A DNA stretch of 64,000 bases, from NCBI RefSeq assembly GCF_016862575.1, contig NZ_BONF01000014.1:62001-126000 (forward strand), given 5' to 3'. Position 1 is the first letter of the stretch. Each line of letters opens with the position of its first letter. The DNA comes from Catellatospora bangladeshensis. Its GTDB lineage: Bacteria > Actinomycetota > Actinomycetes > Mycobacteriales > Micromonosporaceae. The notes under the pieces are model-generated. The model saw only the letters and a program-made list of their open reading frames with translations. It was not told the DNA's origin and did no database searches. This document shows, piece by piece, positions 37,661 through 45,994 of the stretch. Both the position numbers and the translations under genes were made by a program.

Positions 37661-38320
37661 ATGACGGGCTCGGCAGCATCACCGGCGGGTGAGAACGCGA
37701 CCTCACGGCAACGGCGGGTGTGGGACAGGGCCGCGCCCGCGTACGACAGGCAGATGTCCTTCTTCGAGAAGGCCTGGTTCCCGGGCGCCCGCGAGTGGCT
37801 CGGGCGGCGCGCGCACGGCCGGGTGCTGGAGATCGCGGTCGGCACCGGCCGCAACCTGCCCCACTACCGGCCCGGAGTCACCGTCACCGGTGTGGACCTG
37901 AGCACCGCGATGCTCGCCATCGCCCGGCAGCGGGCCGCGGACCTCGGCCTGGCGGCTGAGCTGCGGGAAGCCGACGCCGAGCGGCTGCCCTTCGCCGACG
38001 CGTCGTTCGACACGGTGGTGTGCGCGCTCTCGCTGTGCTCCATTCCGCGCCCTGACACGGCCATCGCCGAGATGTTCCGCGTCCTGGTGCCCGGTGGCCA
38101 GGTGCTGCTCGTCGACCACGTGGCCAGCACGTGGCTGCCGCTGCGGGCCGCCCAGCGGCTGTTCGAGCAGATCACCGTACGCACCGCCGGGGAGCACTTC
38201 ACCCGCCGCCAGCTGCCCCTGGTCCAGGCCGCGGGCTTCCGGATCGAGGAGGCCGAGCGCCTCAAGGCCGGCACGGTCGAGCGCATCCGCGCCCGCAAAC
38301 CCGCAGCAGGCGGTGCGTGA
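37661..38320 (+). CDS. Class I SAM-dependent methyltransferase (UbiE-like)
   Basis: A 219-aa methyltransferase. An N-terminal YDRQMSFFEKAWF helix is typical of UbiE/phospholipid methyltransferase-like proteins. SAM motif I is VLEIAVGTGRNL, motif II VTGVDLSTAMLAIA, and a motif-IV-like segment reads FDTVVCALSLCSIP. Probable substrates are quinone or lipid precursors, but none can be assigned. TATCGT lies 8 bases before ATG 37661, again a possible leaderless start. Confidence 0.85.
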   Translation: MTGSAASPAGENATSRQRRVWDRAAPAYDRQMSFFEKAWFPGAREWLGRRAHGRVLEIAVGTGRNLPHYRPGVTVTGVDLSTAMLAIARQRAADLGLAAELREADAERLPFADASFDTVVCALSLCSIPRPDTAIAEMFRVLVPGGQVLLVDHVASTWLPLRAAQRLFEQITVRTAGEHFTRRQLPLVQAAGFRIEEAERLKAGTVERIRARKPAAGGA

Positions 38321-38448
38321 CCGCCACGGGCATGCGCGAGTTGCCCGGAACCCCGGAACGGGCCGCCGTACCCGCATAAAGTGAGCAGGTCGCACCGGCA
38401 TCCGACACGGCCGGCGCCGCCGCGCCCGGCCGGGGAAGGCGGGACCCG

Positions 38449-40812
38449 ATGGCACCGACTCCGAACCCGGCAGACGACGCCGAACAGCTCATGATGGGCG
38501 CCGTGCCCGGCGTCGCCGCGCTCGGCCGCGGACCGGTCCCCGACGGCGACCACTCCCGCCACGAGTACCACCACCCCGCCGCGGGCTGGGGCGCGGCGCG
38601 CAGCGTCGGCAAGGTGCTGCTGCGCTCGCCGGAGCCGGTCGAGGGCATCCGGGCGATCCTGAACATGAACCAGGAGGACGGCGGTTTCGACTGCCCCGGC
38701 TGCGCCTGGCCGGACGACCCGACCGGCCTGCGCCTGGACATCTGCGAGAACGGCGTCAAACACGTCACCTGGGAGATGGCCCCCGCCCACGCGGACCGGG
38801 AGTTCTTCGCGGCCCATCCGGTCGCCGAGCTGGCCGGGTGGACCGACCACGACCTGGAGGCGGTGGGCCGGCTCGCCGAGCCGATGAGCTACGACCCGGA
38901 CACCGACCACTATGTGCCGATCTCCTGGGACGACGCGTACGCCATGGTGGGCCAGGCGCTGCGCGGGCTGGCGAGCCCCGACGAGGCGGCGTTCTACACC
39001 TCCGGGCGGCTGAGCAACGAGGCGACGTTCCTCTATCAGCTGTGGGTACGCGAGTTCGGCACCAACAACCTGCCCGACTGCTCCAACATGTGCCACGAGG
39101 CCAGCGGCCGGGCGCTGACGGCGGCGATCGGCTCCGGCAAGGGCACCACCGACCTGGAGGACTGGGAGCTGGCCGACGCGATCTGGCTGATGGGCGACAA
39201 CGCGGCCACCAACGCGCCGCGCATGCTGACCTGGCTGGCCGAGGCCGACCGGCGCGGGGCGGCGCTGGTGCACATCAACCCGCTGATCGAGGCGGCGTCG
39301 CGGCGCACCATCGTGCCGCACGAGTTCGCCGACATGGCGACCTTCCGCACCACCCGCACCGGCACCATGAACGTGCAGGTCCGCATCGGCGGCGACCTGG
39401 CGCTGATGCGCGGCGTCGGCAAGGCCCTGCTGGAGGCGGCCGAGACCGACCCGGCCGCGCTCGACCGCGAGTTCATCGAGCAGCACACGAACGGCTTCGA
39501 CGCGTATCGGGCCGCGGTCACGGCGACGTCCTGGGACGACATCGTGCGGGGCGCGGGCATCGCCGAGGCCGACATCCGGCGCCTGGCGGGCAGCTACCTG
39601 AGGTCGCAGCGCCTGATCATCGCGTGGTGCCTGGGCCTGACCCAGCACGAGCACGGCGTGGACACGGTCCGCGAGATCATGAACGTGCTGCTGCTGCGCG
39701 GCAGCATCGGCCGCGAGGGCGCGGGACCGGCGCCGGTGCGCGGGCACAGCAACGTGCAGGGCAACCGGACCTGCGGCATCGACCACCGGCCCACCCCCGC
39801 GTTCCTGGACCGGCTCGCGCAGGTGTGCGGCATCGACCCGCCTCGCGAGCACGGCCTGGGCACGGTCGCCGCGATCGAGGCGATGCAGCGCCGCGACGTG
39901 AAGGTGTTCGTGGCGCTGGGCGGCAACTTCGCGCTGGCCGCGCCGGACCTGCCGCGCACGTTCGAGGCGCTGCGCAACTGCGACCTGACCGTGCAGGTGA
40001 GCACCAAGCTCAACCGCAGCCACGTCGTGCACGGCAGGCGTGCGCTGATCCTGCCGTGCCTGGGCCGCTCGGAACGCGACCGGCAGGCCGGCGGCGAGCA
40101 GGGCGTCACCGTCGAGGACTCGATGGCGATGGTGCACATCTCGTACGGCATGAAGGATCCCGCGTCGCCGCAGCTGCGCTCGGAGTGCGCGATCTTAGGC
40201 GGGCTCGCGCGGGCCACGCTGCCGGACAGCGGCACACCCTGGCAGGCGTACGTCGACGACTACGACCGCATCCGCGACGTCATGGCGCGGGTCCTGGACG
40301 GGTTCGACGACTTCAACGCCAAGGCCCGCCGCCCGCACGGGTTCCGCCTCCCGCAGCCGGCCCGCGAGCGGGTGTGGCTGACGCCATCGGGGCGGGCGGA
40401 GTTCTGGGCCGGGCCGCTGCCCGACGACGTCGATCCCGGCCAGGGACGCCTGATGCTGACCACGGTCCGCTCGCACGACCAGTTCAACACGACGATCTAC
40501 TCCAACGACGACCGCTACCGGGGTCTGACCGGGCTGCGCACGGTGATCTTCATGAACGCCGGCGACATGCGCGAGCGGGGTCTGTCCGAGTTCGACCTGA
40601 TCGACGTGACCAGCTTCTCCCGTGACGGCACCCGGCGCACGGTGTACGGCTACCGCGCGGTCGCGTACGACATCCCGCGGGGTAACGCGGCGGGGTACAT
40701 GCCGGAGCTGAACGTGCTGTGCGGCCTGGCCGACGTGAGCAGCCAGAGCGAGCAGCCGGTGACCAAGCACCTCGTCGTCGAGGTGACACCGCAGCCGTCC
40801 GGCCGAAGCTGA
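38449..40812 (+). CDS. FdhF/YdeP-family molybdopterin oxidoreductase
   Basis: A 787-aa cytoplasmic molybdoenzyme of the YdeP/FdhF-like group. An N-terminal CPGCAWPD replaces a classic four-Cys cluster site. The core shows SGRLSNEATFLYQLW, DCSNMCHEASGRAL (Cys near the molybdenum site), WLMGDNAATNAPRM, VRGHSNVQGNRTCGI and a C-terminal MopB-type barrel (RSHDQFNTTIYSN). Escherichia coli YdeP is tied to acid resistance, but the substrate of the family is unknown. GGAAGGCGGG lies before ATG 38449; a TAAAGT-like -10 is near 38378. Single gene. Confidence 0.9.
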   Translation: MAPTPNPADDAEQLMMGAVPGVAALGRGPVPDGDHSRHEYHHPAAGWGAARSVGKVLLRSPEPVEGIRAILNMNQEDGGFDCPGCAWPDDPTGLRLDICENGVKHVTWEMAPAHADREFFAAHPVAELAGWTDHDLEAVGRLAEPMSYDPDTDHYVPISWDDAYAMVGQALRGLASPDEAAFYTSGRLSNEATFLYQLWVREFGTNNLPDCSNMCHEASGRALTAAIGSGKGTTDLEDWELADAIWLMGDNAATNAPRMLTWLAEADRRGAALVHINPLIEAASRRTIVPHEFADMATFRTTRTGTMNVQVRIGGDLALMRGVGKALLEAAETDPAALDREFIEQHTNGFDAYRAAVTATSWDDIVRGAGIAEADIRRLAGSYLRSQRLIIAWCLGLTQHEHGVDTVREIMNVLLLRGSIGREGAGPAPVRGHSNVQGNRTCGIDHRPTPAFLDRLAQVCGIDPPREHGLGTVAAIEAMQRRDVKVFVALGGNFALAAPDLPRTFEALRNCDLTVQVSTKLNRSHVVHGRRALILPCLGRSERDRQAGGEQGVTVEDSMAMVHISYGMKDPASPQLRSECAILGGLARATLPDSGTPWQAYVDDYDRIRDVMARVLDGFDDFNAKARRPHGFRLPQPARERVWLTPSGRAEFWAGPLPDDVDPGQGRLMLTTVRSHDQFNTTIYSNDDRYRGLTGLRTVIFMNAGDMRERGLSEFDLIDVTSFSRDGTRRTVYGYRAVAYDIPRGNAAGYMPELNVLCGLADVSSQSEQPVTKHLVVEVTPQPSGRS

Positions 40813-40828
40813 GCAGCCCGGCGGGCGT

Positions 40829-41635
40829 TCAGCGCGAGTGCAGGCCCAGTCGCTCCAGGACCTCCCGGAGCCGGTGCCGCCCGGCCATCGACTCCGGGCC
40901 CCGGAGCCGTTCGAGCACGCGGTCGCTCCAGTTGCCCGAGAGCCCGAACCGGCCGTTGTACGCCGACAGCCGCTCGTCGTACGCGGCGATGTGCGCGTCG
41001 GCGGCGACGTCGTACTGCTCCCGGTGCAGGACCGCGCCCTGCGGCAGCCGCGGCTTCACCCCGGCCTGCTCGGCGGGGTCCGGGGTGCCGACGGCCAGCC
41101 CGAACGCCGCCACCGTGTGCGGCGGCAGCCGCAGCTCGGCGGCGACCTCCTCTGGGCGGTTGCGGATCGCGCCGACGAACACCGAGCCCAGCCCGAGCGA
41201 CTGCGCGGCGAGCACCGCGTTCTGCGCGGCCAGCGCGGTGTCGACGAAGCCGATGACGGTGGTCTCCAGGTAGTCCACGGCCCCGGCCCGCGTGTTCGCG
41301 CGTTCGGCCAGGCGGCTGGCGCGGCCCAGGTCGGCGACCCAGACCAGGAACAGCGGCGCCTGCGCGATGAACGCCTGGCCGGCGGCGAGCGCGGCCAGGC
41401 GTGCCTTGCGATCCGGGTCGCGGACGGCCACCACGCTCCACGGCTGCAGGTTGGACGACGTCGGCGCGGACTGTGCGGCCGCGATCAGCGCGGTCAGCTC
41501 GTCGTCGGTGACCTCGCGCGGGCCGAACCGGCGCACCGACCGGTGCGCGAGCTGCAGGCTCAGGACCTCGCTGTGCACGCCGAGGACGGCGGCCGGGTCG
41601 CCGTAGCGGTCGGCGGCGGTGTGCGCACGGGACAT
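40829..41635 (-). CDS. Nitroreductase family protein (NfsA/Frp-like)
   Basis: A 268-aa FMN-dependent NAD(P)H oxidoreductase. The N-terminal FMN-contact segment HRSVRRFGPREV, the SAPTSSNLQPWSVVAV stretch and the C-terminal RERL-like flavin loop region (KPRLPQGAVLHREQY) are those of the NfsA/Frp branch. It should reduce nitroaromatics, quinones or flavins. AAGGAAG lies 4 bases before ATG 41635. Upstream, 41675-41715 is strikingly AT-rich with a TATGAT -10 candidate. It faces the YdeP gene with a 16-bp gap. Confidence 0.9.
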   Translation of the reverse strand: MSRAHTAADRYGDPAAVLGVHSEVLSLQLAHRSVRRFGPREVTDDELTALIAAAQSAPTSSNLQPWSVVAVRDPDRKARLAALAAGQAFIAQAPLFLVWVADLGRASRLAERANTRAGAVDYLETTVIGFVDTALAAQNAVLAAQSLGLGSVFVGAIRNRPEEVAAELRLPPHTVAAFGLAVGTPDPAEQAGVKPRLPQGAVLHREQYDVAADAHIAAYDERLSAYNGRFGLSGNWSDRVLERLRGPESMAGRHRLREVLERLGLHSR

Positions 41636-41754
41636 TCGACTTCCTTCGCACTCGGAACGGAGAAGCAGCCGAAGCCTAAATCATATAAAACCCATAGGCT
41701 AGATAGAATATTCGATCGACGTCGACACCGCACCGCCCGCGGCGGCGTCGATCT

Positions 41755-42213
41755 CTACGCGTGCCGGTGATCGGCGCCCTCCTGCGCCTTGCCGCAGACC
41801 CGCAGCGCGGCGTCGCGGAACCCTCGGTTCTCGGTGCGGACCGCTCGCCGCATCAGCGCGCCGAACACCAGCCAGAACATCCCCGCGCCGCGGCCGTGCA
41901 CCTCGATGCCCAAAGTGTTGCGGCAGCCGTCACCGACCTGCGCCAGCCGGTGTGAGCCGATCATGGTCAGGCCCAGCAACCGGGTCTGCCAGCTGAAGCC
42001 GCGGCCCTCGGTCAGCTCGGTGACCGTCCACACCGCCTCGGCCTGGCCGGGCTGCTTGATCCGCGCCCGGCTGCCGACCCGCAGCGGCCCGTCGTCGAGG
42101 CGGGTCACCCGGGTCATCGTCGGCGTGAGGTCGGGCCACCGCTGCACGTCGGCCGTCAGACTCCAGAGCACGTCCACCGGCGCGTCGATCACGAGTGTGT
42201 CTTCCCATCGCAT
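41755..42213 (-). CDS. SRPBCC (START-like) family protein
   Basis: A 152-aa helix-grip protein (polyketide cyclase/SRPBCC superfamily): MRWEDTLVIDAPVDVLWSLTADVQRWPDL at the start in outline, then GSRARIKQPGQAEAVWTVTE and a C-terminal helix. Such proteins bind hydrophobic ligands; some are cyclases. No catalytic motif is clear. It is divergent from the TetR gene with only 23 bp between the start codons. TACATT lies 6 bases before ATG 42213, so both genes start leaderlessly from overlapping promoters. Confidence 0.83.
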   Translation of the reverse strand: MRWEDTLVIDAPVDVLWSLTADVQRWPDLTPTMTRVTRLDDGPLRVGSRARIKQPGQAEAVWTVTELTEGRGFSWQTRLLGLTMIGSHRLAQVGDGCRNTLGIEVHGRGAGMFWLVFGALMRRAVRTENRGFRDAALRVCGKAQEGADHRHA

Positions 42214-42220
42214 ACCTCGA

Positions 42221-42238
42221 ATGTACCATCTGGTACAT
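42221..42238. promoter_or_regulatory. Palindromic operator covering two overlapping divergent -10 elements
   Basis: ATGTACCA-TC-TGGTACAT is a perfect 8+8 inverted repeat. It contains the TetR -10 (TACCAT, 42224-42229, plus strand, 7 bases before ATG 42237) and overlaps the SRPBCC -10 (TACATT on the minus strand, 42220-42225, 6 bases before ATG 42213). Its end even includes the TetR start codon. One bound TetR dimer would silence both genes. Confidence 0.75.
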
Positions 42239-42809
42239 GAACGCTTCCGCCAGCCGCCAGGAGATGCTCGGACGTGTGGTCGCGTACGCGGCCGCCGAGG
42301 GCCTGACCGGCAGGAGCCTGCGCGAGATCGCCGCCGGGGTGGGCACCAGCCACCGGATGCTCATCTACCACTTCGGCTCCCGCGAGGGCCTGCTCGCGGC
42401 GATCGTCGCCCTGATCGAGCAGCAGCAGCGCGACCTGCTCGGCACGCTGGCCGACCGGCTCGCGGCGGCCGGCGGCTCGGCCGGTCAGCTCATGCTGCTG
42501 CTCTGGCAGCAGGTCTCCGATCCCGCGCTGCGGCCGTACGTCCGGCTGTTCTTCGAGGTCGCCGGGGTGGCCGTGCACGGCACGCCCGGCACCGAGGGGT
42601 TCCTCGACAAGCTGACCGAGCCATGGCTCGACGCGGGCGAGGCGGCGGCAGGGCAGCTCGGCCTGCCCGTCGACCGCGACGCCCTCCGCCTTGGCGTCGC
42701 CGCCAGCCGCGGCCTGCTCCTGGACCTGCTCGCGGGCGCCGACCCGGCCGCCGCCGACGCCTCGTACCGCCTGTTCGTCCGACTCTGGGAGCAGCAGGCC
42801 GAAGGCTGA
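42237..42809 (+). CDS. TetR/AcrR-family transcriptional regulator
   Basis: A 190-aa repressor. The N-terminal helix-turn-helix reads RSLREIAAGVGTSHRMLIYHFGSREGLLAAI, followed by an all-helical ligand domain. ATG 42237 lies within its presumed operator and is preceded by TACCAT at leaderless spacing; an upstream start at 42195 would overlap the divergent SRPBCC gene and is rejected. It likely represses itself and the SRPBCC gene. The ligand may be the hydrophobic molecule bound by the SRPBCC protein, which is inference. Confidence 0.9.
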   Translation: MNASASRQEMLGRVVAYAAAEGLTGRSLREIAAGVGTSHRMLIYHFGSREGLLAAIVALIEQQQRDLLGTLADRLAAAGGSAGQLMLLLWQQVSDPALRPYVRLFFEVAGVAVHGTPGTEGFLDKLTEPWLDAGEAAAGQLGLPVDRDALRLGVAASRGLLLDLLAGADPAAADASYRLFVRLWEQQAEG

Positions 42810-42829
42810 CCCCCTGCCGGCGAGAAGGT

Positions 42830-43369
42830 TCAGCCCGTGACGACGGCCTGCTCGCGGGCCCGGCCCGGCCCGGAGGCGCTGAACCCGAGCAGGACGAATC
42901 CCGCCAGCACCCCGGTCCACGCCGCGGCCGTCGCGCCGAGGGCCAGGCTCAGCACCGCCCCGGCGACCGCCACGGCGGTCAGCACCCAGCCGAGCCTGGC
43001 GAACACCGGCGCCTCGAACGCGCTCGCGAACGGCAGGAAGTGCAGGCCCACCGCGAGCACGACCCAGGGCACGGTCAGCTCCGGCCGGTGCAGCACATTG
43101 TTGATCAGGCCGGCGCCGACGGGGATGGCGAGCGCCATCGCGGTCACCGACGTGCCGTAGACGCGGATCGCCCGGCGGGACGGGGGTCCGTCGGGTGATC
43201 CGCCGGGCCGCGGCCTGACCACCGTTAGCCACACCACGGCGGCGAACGCCAGCCCGCCGAGCACCCGCAGCACCGTGTCCAGCGGTGCTGCCAGCGAGCC
43301 CGCGTTGATCAGAATGAACACCAGACCGCCGATGGAGCCGATGAGGCTGCCGATACGTGCACCGCGCAT
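42830..43369 (-). CDS. Hypothetical membrane protein
   Basis: A 179-aa protein with five or six membrane helices (for example IGSIGGLVFILINAGSLAA, VLRVLGGLAFAAVVWLTVV, VTAMALAIPVGAGLINNVL, VPWVVLAVGLHFLPFA, VLTAVAVAGAVLSLALGA). A polar loop with PRPGGSPDGPPSRR separates the first pair. I do not recognise the family; it looks like small actinobacterial integral membrane proteins of unknown role. It converges on the TetR gene and is divergent from secA2. Confidence 0.75.
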   Translation of the reverse strand: MRGARIGSLIGSIGGLVFILINAGSLAAPLDTVLRVLGGLAFAAVVWLTVVRPRPGGSPDGPPSRRAIRVYGTSVTAMALAIPVGAGLINNVLHRPELTVPWVVLAVGLHFLPFASAFEAPVFARLGWVLTAVAVAGAVLSLALGATAAAWTGVLAGFVLLGFSASGPGRAREQAVVTG

Positions 43370-43469
43370 CCGATCATCAGAACATGATCACGGATCGCGT
43401 TCGTGATCGCCCCGGAGCGTCACAGCCCGGACGGATGGGAGCCGGGCCGCCATATCGCCGCGGACGACG

Positions 43470-43475
43470 TACCTT
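43470..43475 (+). promoter_or_regulatory. Leaderless -10 element of secA2 (TACCTT)
   Basis: TACCTT, 6 bases before ATG 43482, with no ribosome site between. Confidence 0.55.
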
Positions 43476-43481
43476 TGCGGC

Positions 43482-45932
43482 ATGGGTTTGGCTGATCGCT
43501 TGAAGATGAAGCTGCGCACATTCATGCAGCGCCCCGGTACGACGGTCAGTCTTGACCGTTTTGAGGCGATCCTGCCGCGGATCCTGGAGCTGGAGGACGA
43601 GCTCACCGCGCTGACCGACGCGGAGTTCACCGCGCGCGCCATAGAGCTGCGCGAGATCATCAGCAAGCCCCGCGACGGGCAGGCGCCCCTGGCCGAGCCG
43701 CTGCCCATCGACGCGGAGGACCTGGCCGACATCTGCGCGACGGGCCGCGAGGCCGGCCGCCGCGCCCTCGGCGAGCGCGCCTTCGACGTGCAGCTGCTCG
43801 GGGCGATGGCGATGCTGCAGGGCAACGTCGTGGAGATGGCCACCGGCGAGGGCAAGACGCTGGCCGCGGTCATCGCCGCCTACGGGTACGTCGTGCGCGG
43901 CTCCCAGGTCCAGGTGCTGACCGCCAACGACTACCTCGCCGACCGCGACGCGCGCTGGATGGGCCCGGTGTACCGGATGCTCGGCCTCTCCGTGGGCTCG
44001 GTCGGCGAAGGCTGCACGCACGACGAGCGCGCGGCGGCGTACCGCTGCGACGTCACCTACGTGTCGGTGAGCGAGGCGGGCTTCGACTTCCTGCGCGACC
44101 AGCAGGTGCTGCGGGCCGAGGACACGGTCATGCCCGGCCTGTACACCGTGATCGTCGACGAGGCGGACTCGATCCTGATCGACGAGGCCCGGGTCCCGCT
44201 GGTGGTGGCCGGCAGCCTGGCCGACGCCACGTCGGACGCCAGCGCGGCGGCGACGCTGGTCGCGGCGATGCGACCGGGCCGGGACTTCGAGGTGATCGAC
44301 GACGGCCGCAACGTGCAGCTCACCGACGTCGGGGCGGCGCTGGTCGAGCGGGCCTGGGGCGGCATCCACCTCTACGCGCCGGAGAACCTGCACCGGCTGA
44401 CCGCGGTCAACCTGGCCCTGCACGCCCGCACGCTGCTGTCCGTGGACGTGGACTACATCGTCAAGGACGGCCGGATCGCGCTGGTCGACGAGTTCCGGGG
44501 CCGGGTCGCCCGGCGCCGCCGCTGGCCCGACGGGCTGCAGGCGGCGGTCGAGGCGAAGGAGGGCCTGGCGGCGACCGACGAGGGCGAGATCCTCGCGACG
44601 ATCACCGTGCAGGCGTTCATCGCCCTCTACCCCACCGTCGCGGGCATGACGGGCACGGCCGCGACCGTCGGTGACGAGCTGCGCGAGTTCTACCGCCTGG
44701 AGGTCGCGGTCATCCCGCCGAACACGCCCAACGTCCGGGTCGACGAGCCGGACCGGGTGTACGCGACCATCGAGGAGAAGGAGGAGGCGCTGGCCGCCGA
44801 GGTGGCCGCGGCGCACGAGACGGGCCGGCCGGTGCTGGTCGGCACGCTGGACGTGGCCGAGTCCGAGCGGCTCGCGGCACTGCTGCAGGACCGCGGCATC
44901 GCGTGCACAGTGCTCAACGCCAAGAACGACGCGCACGAGGCCGCGGTGATCGCCGAGGCCGGCGGGCGGGGCGCGGTCACCGTGTCCACGCAGATGGCGG
45001 GCCGGGGCACCGACATCCGGCTGGGCGGCAGCGACGGTGCGGACCGCGCGGCGGTGGCCGAGCTGGGCGGCCTCTACGTCATCGGCGCGGGCCGCCACGA
45101 CAGCCGCCGGGTCGACGACCAGCTGCGCGGCCGGGCCGGGCGCCAGGGCGACCCGGGCGGCTCGGTGTTCTTCGTCAGCCGCGAGGACGAGCTGATCGTC
45201 CGGCACGGCGACGGTATCGGCGGCACCACCGCCGGGGACGGCCGGGTGACCGGCCCGCACGTGGACTGGGCGGTCGGGCACGCGCAGCGCGTCGCCGAGG
45301 GCGTCGACTTCGAGATCCACCGCAACACGTGGCGCTACGGCGTCCTGATCGAGCGGCAGCGGCAGGTGCTCGCGCGGCGCCGCACCGCCCTGCTGACCAC
45401 CGACGCGGCGGCGGAGCTGCTGCGCGAGGGCAAGGCGCGGTTCCCCGCTGACCGGAGCCTGGTCGCCGCCGGTCAGTGGACCGATGAGGACGGCGAGCCG
45501 GACGGCGGCCTGGAGACGGTCACCGTCGCGGAGCGGTACGCCGAGGTCGTGGCCGCGATCGGCGAGGAGGCGGCCGAGGAGGTGGCGCGGCAGATCGCGC
45601 TGCACCACCTGGACCGCGGCTGGGCCGACCACCTGGGCATGCTGGCCAACGTGCGCGACGGGGTGCACCTGCGCGCGCTGGGCCGGCAGGACCCGCTGGA
45701 CGAGTTCCACCGGGTCGCGGTGCCCGCCTTCCAGCAGATGCTGGACGAGGCCGACGCGGACACGGCGGAGACGTTCATGGCGGCACGGATCGAGCGGCCG
45801 GACTGGACGCCCGCCGACGCGGGCCTGGAGCGCCCGAGCGCGACGTGGACGTACATGGTGCACGACAACCCGTTCGGGTCGGAGATCGAGCGCCTGTTCG
45901 GCAGGATGGCCAAGGCGCTCCTGGGGCGCTGA
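43482..45932 (+). CDS. secA2: Accessory Sec system ATPase SecA2
   Basis: An 816-aa SecA-family protein-export motor. Walker A is MATGEGKT (Lys125), DEAD-like box VIVDEADSILIDEA, preprotein cross-linking region between, and motif VI-like MAGRGTDIRLGG plus QLRGRAGRQGDPG in the second RecA domain. It is shorter than SecA1 (about 900 or more) and lacks the C-terminal Cys-rich zinc tail, which fits SecA2 of actinobacteria (about 780-830). No SecY2 or accessory Asp genes are near, so it should use the housekeeping SecYEG channel for a subset of proteins. Leaderless start from TACCTT. Confidence 0.9.
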   Translation: MGLADRLKMKLRTFMQRPGTTVSLDRFEAILPRILELEDELTALTDAEFTARAIELREIISKPRDGQAPLAEPLPIDAEDLADICATGREAGRRALGERAFDVQLLGAMAMLQGNVVEMATGEGKTLAAVIAAYGYVVRGSQVQVLTANDYLADRDARWMGPVYRMLGLSVGSVGEGCTHDERAAAYRCDVTYVSVSEAGFDFLRDQQVLRAEDTVMPGLYTVIVDEADSILIDEARVPLVVAGSLADATSDASAAATLVAAMRPGRDFEVIDDGRNVQLTDVGAALVERAWGGIHLYAPENLHRLTAVNLALHARTLLSVDVDYIVKDGRIALVDEFRGRVARRRRWPDGLQAAVEAKEGLAATDEGEILATITVQAFIALYPTVAGMTGTAATVGDELREFYRLEVAVIPPNTPNVRVDEPDRVYATIEEKEEALAAEVAAAHETGRPVLVGTLDVAESERLAALLQDRGIACTVLNAKNDAHEAAVIAEAGGRGAVTVSTQMAGRGTDIRLGGSDGADRAAVAELGGLYVIGAGRHDSRRVDDQLRGRAGRQGDPGGSVFFVSREDELIVRHGDGIGGTTAGDGRVTGPHVDWAVGHAQRVAEGVDFEIHRNTWRYGVLIERQRQVLARRRTALLTTDAAAELLREGKARFPADRSLVAAGQWTDEDGEPDGGLETVTVAERYAEVVAAIGEEAAEEVARQIALHHLDRGWADHLGMLANVRDGVHLRALGRQDPLDEFHRVAVPAFQQMLDEADADTAETFMAARIERPDWTPADAGLERPSATWTYMVHDNPFGSEIERLFGRMAKALLGR

Positions 45933-45940
45933 CCGCGGAC

Positions 45941-45970
45941 GGGCGCGGCCGTCTCGCGGCGGCCGCGCCC
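45941..45970 (+). terminator. Hairpin terminator after secA2
   Basis: A perfect 11-bp stem (45941-45951 with 45960-45970) with an 8-base loop, 8 bases past the secA2 stop. Confidence 0.7.
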
Positions 45971-45994
45971 GCTGCCCGTAAGCTCGTCTGAGGT

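Noticed and set aside
37864-40137. 757-aa minus-strand frame opposite the methyltransferase and YdeP genes
   Set aside because: Same effect. The plus strand encodes complete families there, and the minus frame has no ribosome site, no domain and implausible composition.
41675-41715. AT-rich stretch before the nitroreductase gene as a foreign insertion
   Set aside because: It is only about 40 bp and contains a plausible -10, so a promoter or operator region explains it better than transfer.
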